Shown: one piece after another, positions 63,487 through 64,000 of the stretch | Layout of the letters: each line of letters begins with the position of its first letter | Position numbering within the stretch: position 1 is the first letter of the stretch | Assembly: GCF_000218685.1 (NCBI RefSeq) | Contig: NW_006763290.1 | Location: forward strand, 597,540-661,539 | Reading direction: 5' to 3' | Source: Serpula lacrymans var. lacrymans S7.9 | Taxonomy: Eukaryota; Basidiomycota; Agaricomycetes; Boletales; Serpulaceae | DNA: 64,000 bases | Made by a program: the position numbers and the translations under genes | Notes under the pieces: generated by a model | What the model was told of the DNA's origin: nothing | The model's input: only the letters and a program-made list of their open reading frames with translations | The model's database searches: none

Positions 63487-64000
63487 AAAACCAAAGTATG
63501 GAAGCTAAAGTGTTCAATCTACGGACTTAAGCAAGCTGGCTGAGCTAGGTACACCAAAATCCAATCAGAGTTCAAATGCCTAGGATTCACTCAATGCAAA
63601 TCAGACCATGCAATGTTCCACAAGAGGCACAACAAGACTTATGTCATAGTGGCAATATATGTCAACATCAAGCTGCTAATCTCAAATCACCTGAATGCAA
63701 TAAAGCAACTTAAGGCTGAACTGAGCCAGACATATGAAATGACAGATCTAGGAGAAGCCCACTGGATCCTCAACATAGAGACCATTTGAGACAGCCCGAA
63801 CTGGAGCATCAAATTGTCCCGGTGTCAGTATATCAACTCCGTACTAGGTCAGTTTGGAATGGCTGAATATAGGCCTGTAGTCACTCCTATGGAACCAAAT
63901 GCCAAATTGGTTAAACTGGCTGAACCTGAAATCAATGTAAAGGACTACCAAAGAGCATTAGGATCACTCATGTACGCTATGCTGAGTACAAGACCAGATC
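63487..64000 (+). pseudogene. Copia RT fragment (probably Copia-C), continues past the window
   Basis: Reads WKLKCSIYGLKQAG, a stop, then YTKIQSEFKCLGFTQCKSDH, YVIVAIYVN (the YVDD active site changed to YVNI), EMTDLGEAHWILNIE, a stop, CQYINSVLGQFGMAEYRPV, VTPMEPNAKL and LGSLMYAMLSTRPD at the window edge. Both stops (about 63,531 and 63,787) are TGA where arginine is expected (QAGR, IETIR). The catalytic Asp pair is lost. Confidence 0.85.

Noticed and set aside
57900..64000. Copia-C as one element cleanly interrupted by Harbinger
   Set aside because: The right part resumes in mid-RT, so the RT N-terminus is missing; a simple insertion with target duplication does not explain the gap.
1..64000. 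tRNA, rRNA or CRISPR features
   Set aside because: No cloverleaf-like gene, rRNA segment or regularly spaced repeat array was recognised on either strand.

Overview
This window looks like a repeat-swollen chromosome segment of a filamentous basidiomycete, most likely an Agaricomycetes mushroom. Three things point there. Genes carry many short (about 43-85 nt) introns. The transposon set is typical of mushrooms: several Ty1/copia families, a chromodomain Gypsy, Tc1/mariner, PIF/Harbinger with a Myb/SANT partner, hAT, Helitron and KDZ. There is also a DUF6698-type gene and fragments resembling the fungal TET/JBP 2-oxoglutarate oxygenases. No bacterial-type operons, tRNA, rRNA or CRISPR arrays were seen.

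Host genes are few. S-formylglutathione hydrolase lies on the minus strand (about 13.09-14.36 kb) and casein kinase II alpha on the plus strand (29.36-30.80 kb, eight exons, a complete 349-residue frame). A casein-kinase-1-like gene (35.97-36.96 kb, minus) is damaged. A DUF6698-like gene (4.29-5.22 kb, minus) keeps clean splice sites but has one stop. Everything else recognisable is transposon debris.

Layout: 0-2.3 kb, Copia RT/RNase H with LTRs. 6.7-10.8 kb, a stack of LTR-A, Gypsy integrase/chromodomain/LTR, Gypsy RNase H, a TET/JBP-like fragment and a Tc1 3' half inserted in a Copia protease. 12.4-13.0 kb, Helitron helicase end. 14.6-15.4 kb, Copia-B 3' end. 17.1-17.4 kb, KDZ fragment. 18-24 kb, mostly featureless AT-rich sequence. 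24.0-29.2 kb, a Copia-B copy with both LTRs. 33-34.7 kb, second Helitron end and large foldback repeats. 37.3-41.5 kb, hAT joined to Copia-A gag/protease, leader and 5' LTR. 41.5-42.8 kb, two solo LTRs with perfect target duplications. 43.3-46.2 kb, TET/JBP-like fragment then Harbinger. 48.6-50.2 kb, a whole Tc1 element inside an LTR. 52.0-56.15 kb, a second Copia-B copy. 57.5-64 kb, Copia-C fragments flanking a second Harbinger gene pair.

Main themes: (1) two Copia-B copies are identical over about 3.77 kb but diverged on both sides, as expected from gene conversion; (2) many stops in unrelated elements are TGA where the family has arginine, the pattern of CGA to TGA decay at methylated CpG; (3) two decayed TET/JBP-like fragments share the window with a KDZ fragment; (4) Copia-B LTRs sit about 190-220 bp upstream of the start codons of both well-preserved host genes. 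Coordinates of decayed elements are approximate where no clean end was visible. All similarity calls come from recognised motifs, not searches.
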